Source: Phormidium tanganyikae FI6-MK23 (GTDB lineage: Bacteria; Cyanobacteriota; Cyanobacteriia; Leptolyngbyales; Leptolyngbyaceae). From it: a stretch of 64,000 nt of DNA. This document shows, one piece after another, positions 26,510 to 35,323 of this stretch (the first letter of the stretch is position 1; every line of letters starts with the position of its first letter). Under the pieces are notes generated by a model, which saw only the letters and a program-made list of their open reading frames with translations, searched no databases and was not told the origin of the DNA. The stretch is from NCBI GenBank assembly GCA_019359175.1, contig JAHHHU010000012.1, forward strand, positions 1 to 64,000, written 5' to 3'. The translations under genes and the position numbers were made by a program.

Positions 26510-27940
26510 ATGACTGCAACTCTCACCAAACTGCCTCCCATTTCCGGCGCTACACTTGCGAAATCTTCCGATCCCGTCTTTCTTCCCACCACAAATTTTC
26601 GGTTAGACGCGATCGATTCCGCTTTCGCCTGCGCCCTTCACATGCACCAACCCACGATTCCCGCAGGCATGGATGGAGCCTTGATCAGCAATCTACAACA
26701 AATGTTCGAGCATCCGAACGAAGGTGACAATCACAATGCAGGGGTTTTTGCTTGGTGCTATGGTCGCATGGGCGAGTTTATTCCAGATCTAGTCGCGCAA
26801 GGCTGCAATCCCCGTATCATGCTGGATTATTCGGGCAATTTGCTTTGGGGACTTCAGCAGATGGGGCGCGATGACGTGCTGAATAATCTGAAGCGAATTA
26901 CGTGCGATCGACAATTTCAGCCTCACGTCGAATGGCTCGGAACGATGTGGAGTCATGCCGTTGTTCCTTCTACTCCAATTCCCGACCTGAAGCTTCATAT
27001 CCAAGCGTGGCAGCATCATTTTGCTTCGATCTTTGGAATTGATGCCCTTCAGCGAGTTCGAGGATTCTCGCCGCCAGAAATGCACCTTCCGAATCATCCC
27101 GATACCTTGTTCGAGTACATCAAAGCGCTGAAAGAATGTGGTTATCGCTGGCTTTTGGTGCAAGAACATTCTGTAGAACAATTAGACGGATCAAGCTTGA
27201 CGCACGATCAGAAATACATTCCGAATCAATTGGTTGCGCGTAATTCCAATGGTGAAACAATTTCGATCACAGCATTGATTAAAACTCAAGGTTCCGACAC
27301 GAAATTAGTCGCGCAAATGCAGCCCTACTTTGAGGCAAAAACGCGATCAAAACAATCGATCAGCAACACGGCGATTCCCTCGATCGTTTCACAAATCGCA
27401 GACGGGGAAAACGGCGGCGTAATGATGAACGAATATCCGCGCGATATCTTCAGGGTCTATCACGAAATCCGTGACGCGGGAAACAATACTTCGGGGGTTG
27501 TTGCTGTCAATGGAACAGAGTATTTAGAACTGATCGAAGCGACTGGAATTAGTGCGAATGACTATCCAGAAATTCAAGCAGTTCAACAGCATAAGATTTG
27601 GCAAAAAGTCGATCAAGCGACACCTGAAGCCGTGGAAAAAGCGATCGTAGAACTGAAACAAAATGACGATCGATTTCACATTGACGGCGCATCTTGGACA
27701 AATGATCTCAGTTGGGTCAAAGGCTACGAGAATGTTTTAGAACCGATGACCGAACTGAGCGCACTGTTTCATCAGAGATTCAACACCGAAGATCCAACTG
27801 TAACGGAACAACCGAACTATCAAGAAGCACTGTTGTACAACCTGCTTCTACAGACCAGTTGTTTTCGATATTGGGGTCAAGGCGCTTGGACAGAGTACGC
27901 CCGTGAAATCTATCGACGCGGAAAGGCGTTGTTGAGTTAA
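26510..27940 (+). CDS. Glycoside hydrolase family 57 protein
   Basis: 476 residues. The N-terminal ACALHMHQPTIP is the signature start of the GH57 barrel; FSPPEMHLP follows at about residue 185 and the acidic segment DGENGGVMMNEYPRDIF carries a probable catalytic carboxylate. GH57 enzymes act on alpha-glucans as amylases, branching enzymes or 4-alpha-glucanotransferases. It is divergently transcribed from glgA with 156 bp between the starts, so it probably works on glycogen. The exact activity cannot be assigned. Confidence 0.87.
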   Translation: MTATLTKLPPISGATLAKSSDPVFLPTTNFRLDAIDSAFACALHMHQPTIPAGMDGALISNLQQMFEHPNEGDNHNAGVFAWCYGRMGEFIPDLVAQGCNPRIMLDYSGNLLWGLQQMGRDDVLNNLKRITCDRQFQPHVEWLGTMWSHAVVPSTPIPDLKLHIQAWQHHFASIFGIDALQRVRGFSPPEMHLPNHPDTLFEYIKALKECGYRWLLVQEHSVEQLDGSSLTHDQKYIPNQLVARNSNGETISITALIKTQGSDTKLVAQMQPYFEAKTRSKQSISNTAIPSIVSQIADGENGGVMMNEYPRDIFRVYHEIRDAGNNTSGVVAVNGTEYLELIEATGISANDYPEIQAVQQHKIWQKVDQATPEAVEKAIVELKQNDDRFHIDGASWTNDLSWVKGYENVLEPMTELSALFHQRFNTEDPTVTEQPNYQEALLYNLLLQTSCFRYWGQGAWTEYAREIYRRGKALLS

Positions 27941-27949
27941 ATGTTTGAA

Positions 27950-27982
27950 TGCGACGGGCTTGTACATCGATCGCCTGTCGCA
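27950..27982. terminator. Hairpin between convergent GH57 and dapL genes
   Basis: TGCGACGGGC pairs with GCCTGTCGCA (one G-T pair) across a 13-nt loop. There is no long T-run on either side, so it is a terminator-like structure of lower certainty. Confidence 0.5.
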
Positions 27983-27996
27983 CTCATTTCACCAAA

Positions 27997-29226
27997 TCAA
28001 AACTTTGCCGTAATCCGTTTCATCGCTTCCACCACATTCTCACGACTATTGAAGGCAGAAATGCGGAAATATCCTTCACCTGCCGCCCCAAAGCCCGATC
28101 CTGGCGTACCGACCACATTACAGACATTCAGCAACTTATCGAAGAAATCCCAACTCGACAAACCATTCGGCGTTTTCACCCACACATAAGGTGCATTCAC
28201 ACCGCCGTACACCCAAAGTCCAGCAGCCGTTAGTTGCTCCCGAATAATCTTGGCATTCTCCAGATAGAAGCTCACCAGTTCCTTAATTTGAGCCTGTCCC
28301 TCTTCGGAATAAACTGCTTCCGCTCCGCGCTGAACAATGTAAGAAACGCCGTTAAATTTCGTCGATTGGCGACGATTCCACAGCTTCCACAATTCCACAT
28401 CCGAACCATCAGAAGCCTTAGCGGTCAAAGTCTTCGGAACAACGGTAAGCGCGCATCGGGTTCCAGTAAATCCGGCATTTTTGGAGAACGATCGAAATTC
28501 GATCGCACAATCCCGCGCCCCTTCAATCTCATAAATCGATCGTGGCAAACTCGGATCAGTCACATATGCTTCATACGCAGCATCGAAGAAAATAATCGTG
28601 CCATTCGCTTTCGCATAGTCCACCCAAGCTTTCAAATACTCTTTCGTCGCCACTGCGCCTGTCGGATTATTCGGAAAACAGAGATAAACCAAATCGACTT
28701 TCTGTGAGGGAATCTCAGCGGTAAAGTTATTCTCGGCTGAGATCGGCAAATAAACTAATCCGCCGTATTCTCCTTTGTCGTTAGCTTCTCCGGTATTTCC
28801 CGCCATCACATTCGTATCGACATAAACCGGATAAACCGGATCAGTGACCGCGATCGTATTGTCGTGCCCAAAGATTTCCAAAATATTGCCGCTGTCACAC
28901 TTCGATCCATCTGACACGAAAATCTCAGAGGCATCAATCTCACAGCCCCGCGCCTGAAAATCGAATTTCGCGATCTTCTCTCTTAGCCATTCGTAACCTT
29001 GTTCCGGTCCGTAACCTTTGAACAAACTGCGATCGCCCATATCTTCGACCGCTTTGATCATCGCCGCGCGACACGCTTCCGGTAAGGGTTCGGTCACATC
29101 CCCGATTCCAAGGCGAATAATTGGAGCATCAGGATTCAATTGAGCAAAGGCATTTACCCGGCGAGCGATTTCAGGAAACAAATAGCCTGCTTTCAGCTTC
29201 AAATAATTGTCGTTAACGGTTGCCAT
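27997..29226 (-). CDS. dapL: LL-diaminopimelate aminotransferase
   Basis: 409 residues, class I/II PLP aminotransferase. The Schiff-base lysine lies in [19 protein letters not shown], and [28 protein letters not shown] and [10 protein letters not shown] are diagnostic for DapL. It converts tetrahydrodipicolinate directly to LL-diaminopimelate, the lysine and peptidoglycan route used by cyanobacteria and plants. Its neighbour on the other strand is penicillin-binding protein 2, another cell-wall gene. Confidence 0.96.
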   Translation of the reverse strand: MATVNDNYLKLKAGYLFPEIARRVNAFAQLNPDAPIIRLGIGDVTEPLPEACRAAMIKAVEDMGDRSLFKGYGPEQGYEWLREKIAKFDFQARGCEIDASEIFVSDGSKCDSGNILEIFGHDNTIAVTDPVYPVYVDTNVMAGNTGEANDKGEYGGLVYLPISAENNFTAEIPSQKVDLVYLCFPNNPTGAVATKEYLKAWVDYAKANGTIIFFDAAYEAYVTDPSLPRSIYEIEGARDCAIEFRSFSKNAGFTGTRCALTVVPKTLTAKASDGSDVELWKLWNRRQSTKFNGVSYIVQRGAEAVYSEEGQAQIKELVSFYLENAKIIREQLTAAGLWVYGGVNAPYVWVKTPNGLSSWDFFDKLLNVCNVVGTPGSGFGAAGEGYFRISAFNSRENVVEAMKRITAKF

Positions 29227-29405
29227 GTCGGTTCGATGTAATTCAGGTCTGACTCACCATTATTCCTCGATTTTACGCAGGCTTCAAATAATGTTCCGCA
29301 GCAGCTTCTATCAAACTCGAAGCTAGAGAATAATTATTGTCCTCACGCAACGACAGAGTTTCTGTTAGAGTAATTGCGATCGATCTCCAACCTTCACAGT
29401 GACGT

Positions 29406-31184
29406 ATGGCGAACTCGTCTTTCTCATCTGCTAATTCCTGGGTCAGCAAAGCGCGATCGCAGCGCTCCTTTCGAGCTGTGATTCTCTTCATGCTTGCCAG
29501 CGGCTTGATGAGCATTTGCGGATTCCGTCTCGCCTATCTCCAACTCGTCGAAGGTAGTCACAATCGCCAACTCGCCGATCAGAACCGAATCCGCTCGATT
29601 TCCATCGTCGCCGATCGCGGAAATTTAATCGATCGCAAAGGAAACGCGATCGTGATCAATCGATTATCTCGATCTGTCTATCTCTATCCGCGTGAGCAAA
29701 CCAAAGAACAATGGCAAGCCTCAGCGCAGCGAATTAGCGAATTATTAGAGATCCCGAAAGAAGAAATCATCAAAAAACTGGAAGCGGTCAAATATCGATC
29801 TGTTTCCCCAGTGCGAATTTTGCGCGGACTTGATGAGAAAAAATATACGGCCCTCTACGAAGTCGGACAAATTCGGGGCTTAGAAGTCCAAGCCGAATCT
29901 ACCCGCCAATATCCCTACGGCAGCCTAGCCGCGCACGTTTTAGGCTACATCGGAGAAGCAACCGCAGAAGACTTCAAAGCCAATCCCGAATTTCCCAACG
30001 GAATGCTGGTTGGACAAATGGGAATCGAGCGGATTCAAGACCCAACCCTACGCGGTACTTGGGGCAATCGCCTGATCGAAGTCGATTCTGGTGGCAAAGA
30101 GTTAAAAATGCTCGGTGTTCAGCAACCCGTCGCCGGATTGCCATTGCAACTTACGCTCGATGTCAAACTACAACAAGCGGCTGAGAAAGCATTAAGTGGG
30201 CGACGAGGAGCCGTCGTCGCTCTAGACGTGAAAACGGGTGCGGTCTTAGTAATGGCAAGCGGTCCCACTTTCGATCCGAATATGTTCACCCGCAAAATCA
30301 GCCAAAAAGCTTGGGATGCCGTGCAAAGTCAGGATCATCCTTTCCTCAATCGCTCTCTACAAGGCTATCCACCGGGTAGCACGTTCAAAATTGTGACCGC
30401 GATGGCAGCGATGAAATCTGGCAAATTCTCCGCAACCTCGATGCTGCCTACCTACAGCGCCATCAATATCGGTGGAACGCTCTTTCACGAACACGGTGAT
30501 GCTAGCTACGGCACGATCGGGTTTCGGGATGCGTTAGCGGTGAGTAGTAATACGTTTTTCTATCAGCTTGGAATGTCGATCGGTCCTGAAGCGATTTCCG
30601 ATTGGGGTCACAAATTTGGTGTCGGCTCCACTTCGACAATGGGCTTGGATGGTGCAAGTCAAGGCTTAATCCCAACCCCCAAGCAAAAAGAGAAACTGTT
30701 CAAAGAGCAGTGGTATGTCGGCGATACGGTTAGTACCGCGATCGGGCAAGGTATGGTACAAGTGACCCCACTCGAAATGGCAGTCATGGTTTCAACCGTC
30801 GCGAATGGCGGTAAGCGCATTAAACCGCATTTATTCGCGAATCAAACTTACCAACCGAATATGCAGCCCGAGTCGCTGGGCTTTGAACCATCTGCGCTCA
30901 AAGTGCTGCAAGAAGGACTCACAGCCGTTGTCCAGGAAGGAACGGCGCGAAGTCTCAATGATGGCTCGATTCCGCTAACCGCTGGCAAAACTGGAACGGC
31001 TGAAGTTCAAGGACAAGAGGATAATTCGCTCTACGTCGGGTACGGCCCCGTAAACAATCCCCAAATTGCGATCGCAGTCGTCGTCGAAAACGGCGGATAC
31101 GGTGCAACCGCAGCAGTTCCGATCGCTCACGAAATTTACAAAGCCTTTTTCGGTGTGACCAAACCTGCTCCAAAACCAGAATAG
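29406..31184 (+). CDS. mrdA: Penicillin-binding protein 2 (class B transpeptidase)
   Basis: 592 residues: short cytoplasmic tail, one membrane segment (about 24-42, AVILFMLASGLMSICGF), the dimerisation domain starting with DRGNLIDRKG, and the transpeptidase domain with the three penicillin-binding motifs GSTFK, AVSSN and AGKTGTAEV. It crosslinks peptidoglycan during cell elongation. The long dimerisation domain and motif context point to the PBP2 (MrdA) type rather than FtsI. RodA is not adjacent. It starts 179 bp from the divergent dapL. Confidence 0.92.
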   Translation: MANSSFSSANSWVSKARSQRSFRAVILFMLASGLMSICGFRLAYLQLVEGSHNRQLADQNRIRSISIVADRGNLIDRKGNAIVINRLSRSVYLYPREQTKEQWQASAQRISELLEIPKEEIIKKLEAVKYRSVSPVRILRGLDEKKYTALYEVGQIRGLEVQAESTRQYPYGSLAAHVLGYIGEATAEDFKANPEFPNGMLVGQMGIERIQDPTLRGTWGNRLIEVDSGGKELKMLGVQQPVAGLPLQLTLDVKLQQAAEKALSGRRGAVVALDVKTGAVLVMASGPTFDPNMFTRKISQKAWDAVQSQDHPFLNRSLQGYPPGSTFKIVTAMAAMKSGKFSATSMLPTYSAINIGGTLFHEHGDASYGTIGFRDALAVSSNTFFYQLGMSIGPEAISDWGHKFGVGSTSTMGLDGASQGLIPTPKQKEKLFKEQWYVGDTVSTAIGQGMVQVTPLEMAVMVSTVANGGKRIKPHLFANQTYQPNMQPESLGFEPSALKVLQEGLTAVVQEGTARSLNDGSIPLTAGKTGTAEVQGQEDNSLYVGYGPVNNPQIAIAVVVENGGYGATAAVPIAHEIYKAFFGVTKPAPKPE

Positions 31185-31227
31185 TCCCAAATTCGCGATC
31201 GCTTGGTAGGATCAATCAGTCGATTCG

Positions 31228-33057
31228 GTGAGCGCTCTTGTGACCTATATTCCCCTGCATCATAAATACCGTCCCCAAACGTTCACGCAACTGGTGGGTC
31301 AAACTGCGATCTCGACCACACTTTCTAACGCGCTCTTGCAAAACCGCATCGCTCCCGCCTATCTCTTCACAGGCGCACGCGGAACCGGAAAAACCTCCAG
31401 CGCCCGAATCTTTGCAAAATCACTCAATTGCATTTCGGTGAATGCTCCAACCGATCAGCCTTGTGGTGTTTGCCAAACCTGTCAAGAAATCACAAAAGGG
31501 AACGCATTAGATGTCATTGAGATCGATGCCGCAAGTAACACAGGAGTAGATAACATTCGTGAACTAATTGAACGCTCTCAATTCGCTCCAGTACAATGTA
31601 GATACAAGGTTTATGTGATTGACGAAGTGCATATGCTTAGTAATGCCTCGTTCAATGCTTTATTGAAAACTTTGGAAGAACCACCGGAACAGGTTGTTTT
31701 CGTTTTAGCGACCACTGATCCGCAAAGAGTATTACCTACAATCATCTCTCGCTGTCAGCGTTTCGACTTTCGCCGGATTCCGATCGACGATATGACCCAA
31801 CATCTCAGCATGATCGCCGAGAAAGAACAAATCCCGATCGCAGATGATGCCCTCTATCTAATCGCTCAAATCTCCCAAGGCGGTTTACGCGATGCCGAAA
31901 GCTTACTCGATCAACTCAGTCTTTTATCCGGTGATGTCACCGTAGAACGAGTGTGGGATTTAGTCGGTGCAGTTCCAGAGCGAGATCTGATGGCACTGAT
32001 TGAAGCGATCTCACAAAATCATCCCGAAACGCTTCTCGACACGACTCGCCGCCTCATGGATCGCGGGCGAGAACCCCTCATCGTGCTGCAAAATCTTGCC
32101 AGCTTCTACCGCGATTTACTCATCGCAAAAACGGCTCCCGATCGCGGTGATTTAGTCGCACTCACTGCACCAACTTGGACCCAGCTTTGCGGCTTTGCTA
32201 AAGGAATCTCGATCGAGACAATTCTTTCTGGACAACAATGCCTCAAAGAAAGCGAACTACAACTCAAAAACTCTACTCAGCCCCGTCTCTGGCTAGAAGT
32301 AACATTAATGGGACTATTGCCTTCTGCAATTTCACCTGTGATTGAAGCACCGACTCCACCGATCGCACTTCCTGTTTCTAAACCGATCTCAGTAGTAAAG
32401 ACACCACAGCCCCCGGTAGAAGCAGCACCGAACCCTATCGAAGAACCCGCGCCACGACTTGCAGAAGAACCAGCCACTTTTCACACTACAGAAGAAACAG
32501 ACCTCGATCGCCTATGGCAAACAATCATTAGCAATCTTCAACCCTTCGGAACTCAAGCCCTACTTAAACAACACGGCAGCTTACTTTCATTTGATGGCGA
32601 TGTGGCTCAAATCAGCATTCCTCAGAAACTTTTGCCAATGGCACAAAGTCGATCGAAAAGCATTATCGCCGCTCTCACCAAAACCTTTGAGAAGGAAATC
32701 AAATTTAGCTTAGTTGCCGCTTTACCGATCGCAACACCCTCGACTCCCGTTACCGAGCCTCCACGATCCGAACCTCAAACCCCAACGCCCCCGCCCAGCG
32801 TGACCGCTCCTCTGACTCCCGACCCAGACCCCATTTCTGAAGAACCTCCTTCAGAACCCTACACTCGATCAACCTGGGACGATGATGAAGTGACCCGCGC
32901 TGCAAGAACACTCGCTGAAGCATTCAATGGTTCTGTAGTCGATGCGGACGAGTCTGAGCTTGATCCGCTCGAATCCTCAGATCAACTTCTATCCTCTGAC
33001 ATTGCACCCCTAGAAGACCCGATCGAAGAAGATGACGACGACGATACCGACTTCTAA
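31228..33057 (+). CDS. dnaX: DNA polymerase III subunit gamma/tau
   Basis: About 609 residues from a GTG at 31228; a second GTG at 31240 is equally possible because the family signature HHKYRPQTF follows closely. AAA+ motifs are GARGTGKTSSARIF (Walker A), VYVIDEVHML (Walker B) and the zinc-binding CGVCQTC. The tail beyond residue 380 is rich in proline, threonine and acid residues and ends in a D/E run, as in tau-type proteins. It is the clamp-loader ATPase of the replicase. No intein is present and I see no obvious slippery frameshift site. Confidence 0.94.
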   Translation: MSALVTYIPLHHKYRPQTFTQLVGQTAISTTLSNALLQNRIAPAYLFTGARGTGKTSSARIFAKSLNCISVNAPTDQPCGVCQTCQEITKGNALDVIEIDAASNTGVDNIRELIERSQFAPVQCRYKVYVIDEVHMLSNASFNALLKTLEEPPEQVVFVLATTDPQRVLPTIISRCQRFDFRRIPIDDMTQHLSMIAEKEQIPIADDALYLIAQISQGGLRDAESLLDQLSLLSGDVTVERVWDLVGAVPERDLMALIEAISQNHPETLLDTTRRLMDRGREPLIVLQNLASFYRDLLIAKTAPDRGDLVALTAPTWTQLCGFAKGISIETILSGQQCLKESELQLKNSTQPRLWLEVTLMGLLPSAISPVIEAPTPPIALPVSKPISVVKTPQPPVEAAPNPIEEPAPRLAEEPATFHTTEETDLDRLWQTIISNLQPFGTQALLKQHGSLLSFDGDVAQISIPQKLLPMAQSRSKSIIAALTKTFEKEIKFSLVAALPIATPSTPVTEPPRSEPQTPTPPPSVTAPLTPDPDPISEEPPSEPYTRSTWDDDEVTRAARTLAEAFNGSVVDADESELDPLESSDQLLSSDIAPLEDPIEEDDDDDTDF

Positions 33058-33060
33058 ATC

Positions 33061-33095
33061 AAAACGCGATCGATAAGATTTTGCGATCGCGTTTT
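33061..33095. terminator. Bidirectional terminator between dnaX and desC
   Basis: AAAACGCGATCG pairs perfectly with CGATCGCGTTTT over an 11-nt loop. The A and T runs allow it to work for both convergent genes. The stem is built around HIP1-like CGATCG cores. Confidence 0.85.
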
Positions 33096-33104
33096 GAATC
33101 CTGC

Positions 33105-33944
33105 TCAATTCGGTGGCATCACCACACGACGAGCTAAACCAAGCACTCGTAAAACCTGAATCGCCCACCATGTCATATCAATCTCCCACCATTCCCGACC
33201 TGCTTTCGCCACATTCGGTTGAGCATGGTGATTGTTATGCCATCCTTCGCCATAGGTAATCAGCGCCGCCCACCAGAGATTGCGCGAGTTATCGTCTGAT
33301 TCGTAGGTTTTATAGCCAAACAAATGAGTCGCAGAATTAATAAACCAGGTGCTATGCCACAGCAGCACCGCCCGCAGCACCAAACCATAAATCACAAACG
33401 ACCAGCCGCCTAACAAATAAAGTACGATCGCAACCGGAATTTGCAGCATCAAATAATTTTCAGTTCGATCGAGCCAACGATAAAACGGCTCGCGATCGAG
33501 ATCCGGTGCAAATCGTCGATAAGACTCATAGTTAAAAAACTTGTCGCGGGGATACAACACCCATAGCATATGGCTCCACAAAAAGCCGCGCTTCGCTGAA
33601 TATGGATCATTGTCCACATCTTCCGTGTGCAAATGGTGCATCCGATGACCCGCCACCCAGAAGATCACTCCTCCTTGCAATGCCAGCGATCCGATCACCG
33701 CCAGCGCGTACTCCACCGCTTTCGGAACCTGCAAGCTCCGATGCGTTAGCAATCGGTGATATCCCAAACAAATCCCGATACTCCCAAACAACCAATGTAA
33801 AAGAATCATTACGCCTAGCGCTTTCCAGGAGAAAAACCAGGGGGCAGTCAGCGCTAGAGCATGAAAGGCTCCGAAGAAAGCAACGTTTGTCCACTCCAAT
33901 TTAAGAGCTTGTTCGGAGTCCGTTTGAACAGAATTAGAAGTCAT
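33105..33944 (-). CDS. desC: Acyl-lipid delta-9 fatty acid desaturase
   Basis: 279 residues with paired membrane segments and the three histidine clusters of delta-9 desaturases: HRLLTH (residues near 65), HRMHH (near 103) and HNNHH (near 240), which bind the di-iron centre. The LHTEDVDNDPY segment is also typical. It introduces the first double bond into stearoyl chains of membrane lipids and is often cold-regulated. It is divergent from a TetR-type gene whose promoter region holds two matching palindromes, suggesting that regulator controls it. Confidence 0.93.
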   Translation of the reverse strand: MTSNSVQTDSEQALKLEWTNVAFFGAFHALALTAPWFFSWKALGVMILLHWLFGSIGICLGYHRLLTHRSLQVPKAVEYALAVIGSLALQGGVIFWVAGHRMHHLHTEDVDNDPYSAKRGFLWSHMLWVLYPRDKFFNYESYRRFAPDLDREPFYRWLDRTENYLMLQIPVAIVLYLLGGWSFVIYGLVLRAVLLWHSTWFINSATHLFGYKTYESDDNSRNLWWAALITYGEGWHNNHHAQPNVAKAGREWWEIDMTWWAIQVLRVLGLARRVVMPPN

Positions 33945-34046
33945 GAAAATTCCTTACTGAATTAACAACGATCGACTTGTATTCCAAGCCGATTTCACTC
34001 GCATTTCCCAACTTACGGCAAGATCCGTTACAGTTGAAAAACATAA

Positions 34047-34065
34047 ATGCAAGTGACGCTTGCAT
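34047..34065. promoter_or_regulatory. Palindrome 1 in the desC/tetR promoter region
   Basis: ATGCAAGTGACGCTTGCAT; the symmetry extends two more A/T pairs on each side. It shares the TGCAAGT half-site with 34094-34110. Likely operator of the adjacent TetR-type protein, by position and symmetry only. Confidence 0.6.
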
Positions 34066-34093
34066 TTTTAGCCTAACAACGAATGTGCTTTTC

Positions 34094-34110
34094 TGCAAGT
34101 GCTACTTGCA
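34094..34110. promoter_or_regulatory. Palindrome 2, overlapping the tetR start region
   Basis: TGCAAGTGCTACTTGCA, seven matched pairs around 3 bp, 46 bp centre to centre from palindrome 1. It ends 6 bp before the regulator's ATG, so binding here would block its own expression. Confidence 0.6.
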
Positions 34111-34116
34111 TTATGT

Positions 34117-35319
34117 ATGTCTACCTCCCGAAATACCACTCGCCAAAGGCTGATTCAAGCGGCGCTGGAGCTATTTACAGCCCACGGTGTCACCGACACA
34201 ACGACTAAACAGATCGCTGAATTAGCAGATGTCAACGAAGTGACCCTGTTTCGGCATTTTGGCAACAAACACGGGCTGCTGCTCGCTGCGATCGAGGAAG
34301 CCGCCGTCTTTACTCAACTCGGTCAAACGCTCGTCCAGCAAGCCGACCAAGCCGACTACATCGATCAAGCGCTGAAAGAATACGCCACTACTTGCCTAGA
34401 AGCACTCGAACGAGTTCCAGAAATGGTGCGATCGGTCGTCGGAGAAGCCGGACAATACCCTGCTGAAAATCGTAAAGCATTGGGACGCGGGCTGACTCAG
34501 GCGAATCGTTATGTTGCGGAATATTTTGACCAAATGATTCAGCGCCGCCGAATGCAGCCGAATCTCCCGGCTGAAAATCTCGCAAGCCTGCTCAACGGAA
34601 TGCTCTTAGGGTACGCTGTGATCGAATTCACCAGCGAATTTCACGAATTGTGGCAAAGCCGAGAAGAATTCATCACAAATCTTGTCACTTTATTTCTACA
34701 AGGCGGGATTCAACCTTCACAACGCACACCCTCAGAAGTTCGGGATCTGTCCGCTGACACTGTACACCTGATTCTTCAGCGTGCCAAAAAGCGAGGACTG
34801 CAAGATTACGCGATCACTTATGTTCTATTCGGTGCGGGACTCAGTTCGAGTGAAATCGTTCAATTGACGCGATCGGACTATCACTACACTCGACATCAGC
34901 AGCAGTTACACATTACTCAAGGTCTATCCCGCTACGTCCCACTAAATCAGTGGATTTTGGGGAAACGTTACGGCTCGTATCTGAAGAATCCTCTAACTCA
35001 GTGGCTCAAAAGTCGTAAAGATGTTTTACCTGCGATGTTTCTCACTTCAAGCGGTCAGCCAATCACGGAAGCTGATTTATCTCATCGCTGGAGTAGTCTG
35101 ACGGAAGACCTTCTAAACGAACCGCCAATCACGATCGAACAAGCCTATCAAACCTGGTGTGTCGAATTACTCGTGCGTGGAATGACGATCGCAGATTTAC
35201 AAGTTCTGACGCGACGAGACATGACGCAATTGCAGCCGTTTGTCGATCGCGCTAGAGAGAAATCTGCTTTAGAACACGCGATTCGACTAGATCAACCTCC
35301 TCGCACTAAATCAACGTGA
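34117..35319 (+). CDS. TetR-family regulator fused to a degenerate tyrosine-recombinase-like domain
   Basis: 400 residues from the ATG at 34117 (MSTSRNTTRQRLIQAALEL). Residues 8-57 are a TetR HTH (FTAHGVTDTTTKQIAELADVNEVTLFRHFG), followed by a helical ligand-binding-type region to about 200. The remaining 200 residues follow the layout of phage integrase/XerC catalytic domains: ITYVLFGAGLSSSEIVQLTRSDY, a strand pair around RYVPLNQWILGKRY, FLTSSGQPITEADLSHRW, and ELLVRGMTIADLQVLTRRD. The catalytic Arg, HxxR and Tyr appear replaced, so it should not recombine DNA. An ATGTATG start context with palindromes just upstream suggests autoregulation and control of desC. Confidence 0.75.
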   Translation: MSTSRNTTRQRLIQAALELFTAHGVTDTTTKQIAELADVNEVTLFRHFGNKHGLLLAAIEEAAVFTQLGQTLVQQADQADYIDQALKEYATTCLEALERVPEMVRSVVGEAGQYPAENRKALGRGLTQANRYVAEYFDQMIQRRRMQPNLPAENLASLLNGMLLGYAVIEFTSEFHELWQSREEFITNLVTLFLQGGIQPSQRTPSEVRDLSADTVHLILQRAKKRGLQDYAITYVLFGAGLSSSEIVQLTRSDYHYTRHQQQLHITQGLSRYVPLNQWILGKRYGSYLKNPLTQWLKSRKDVLPAMFLTSSGQPITEADLSHRWSSLTEDLLNEPPITIEQAYQTWCVELLVRGMTIADLQVLTRRDMTQLQPFVDRAREKSALEHAIRLDQPPRTKST

Positions 35320-35323
35320 GTTC

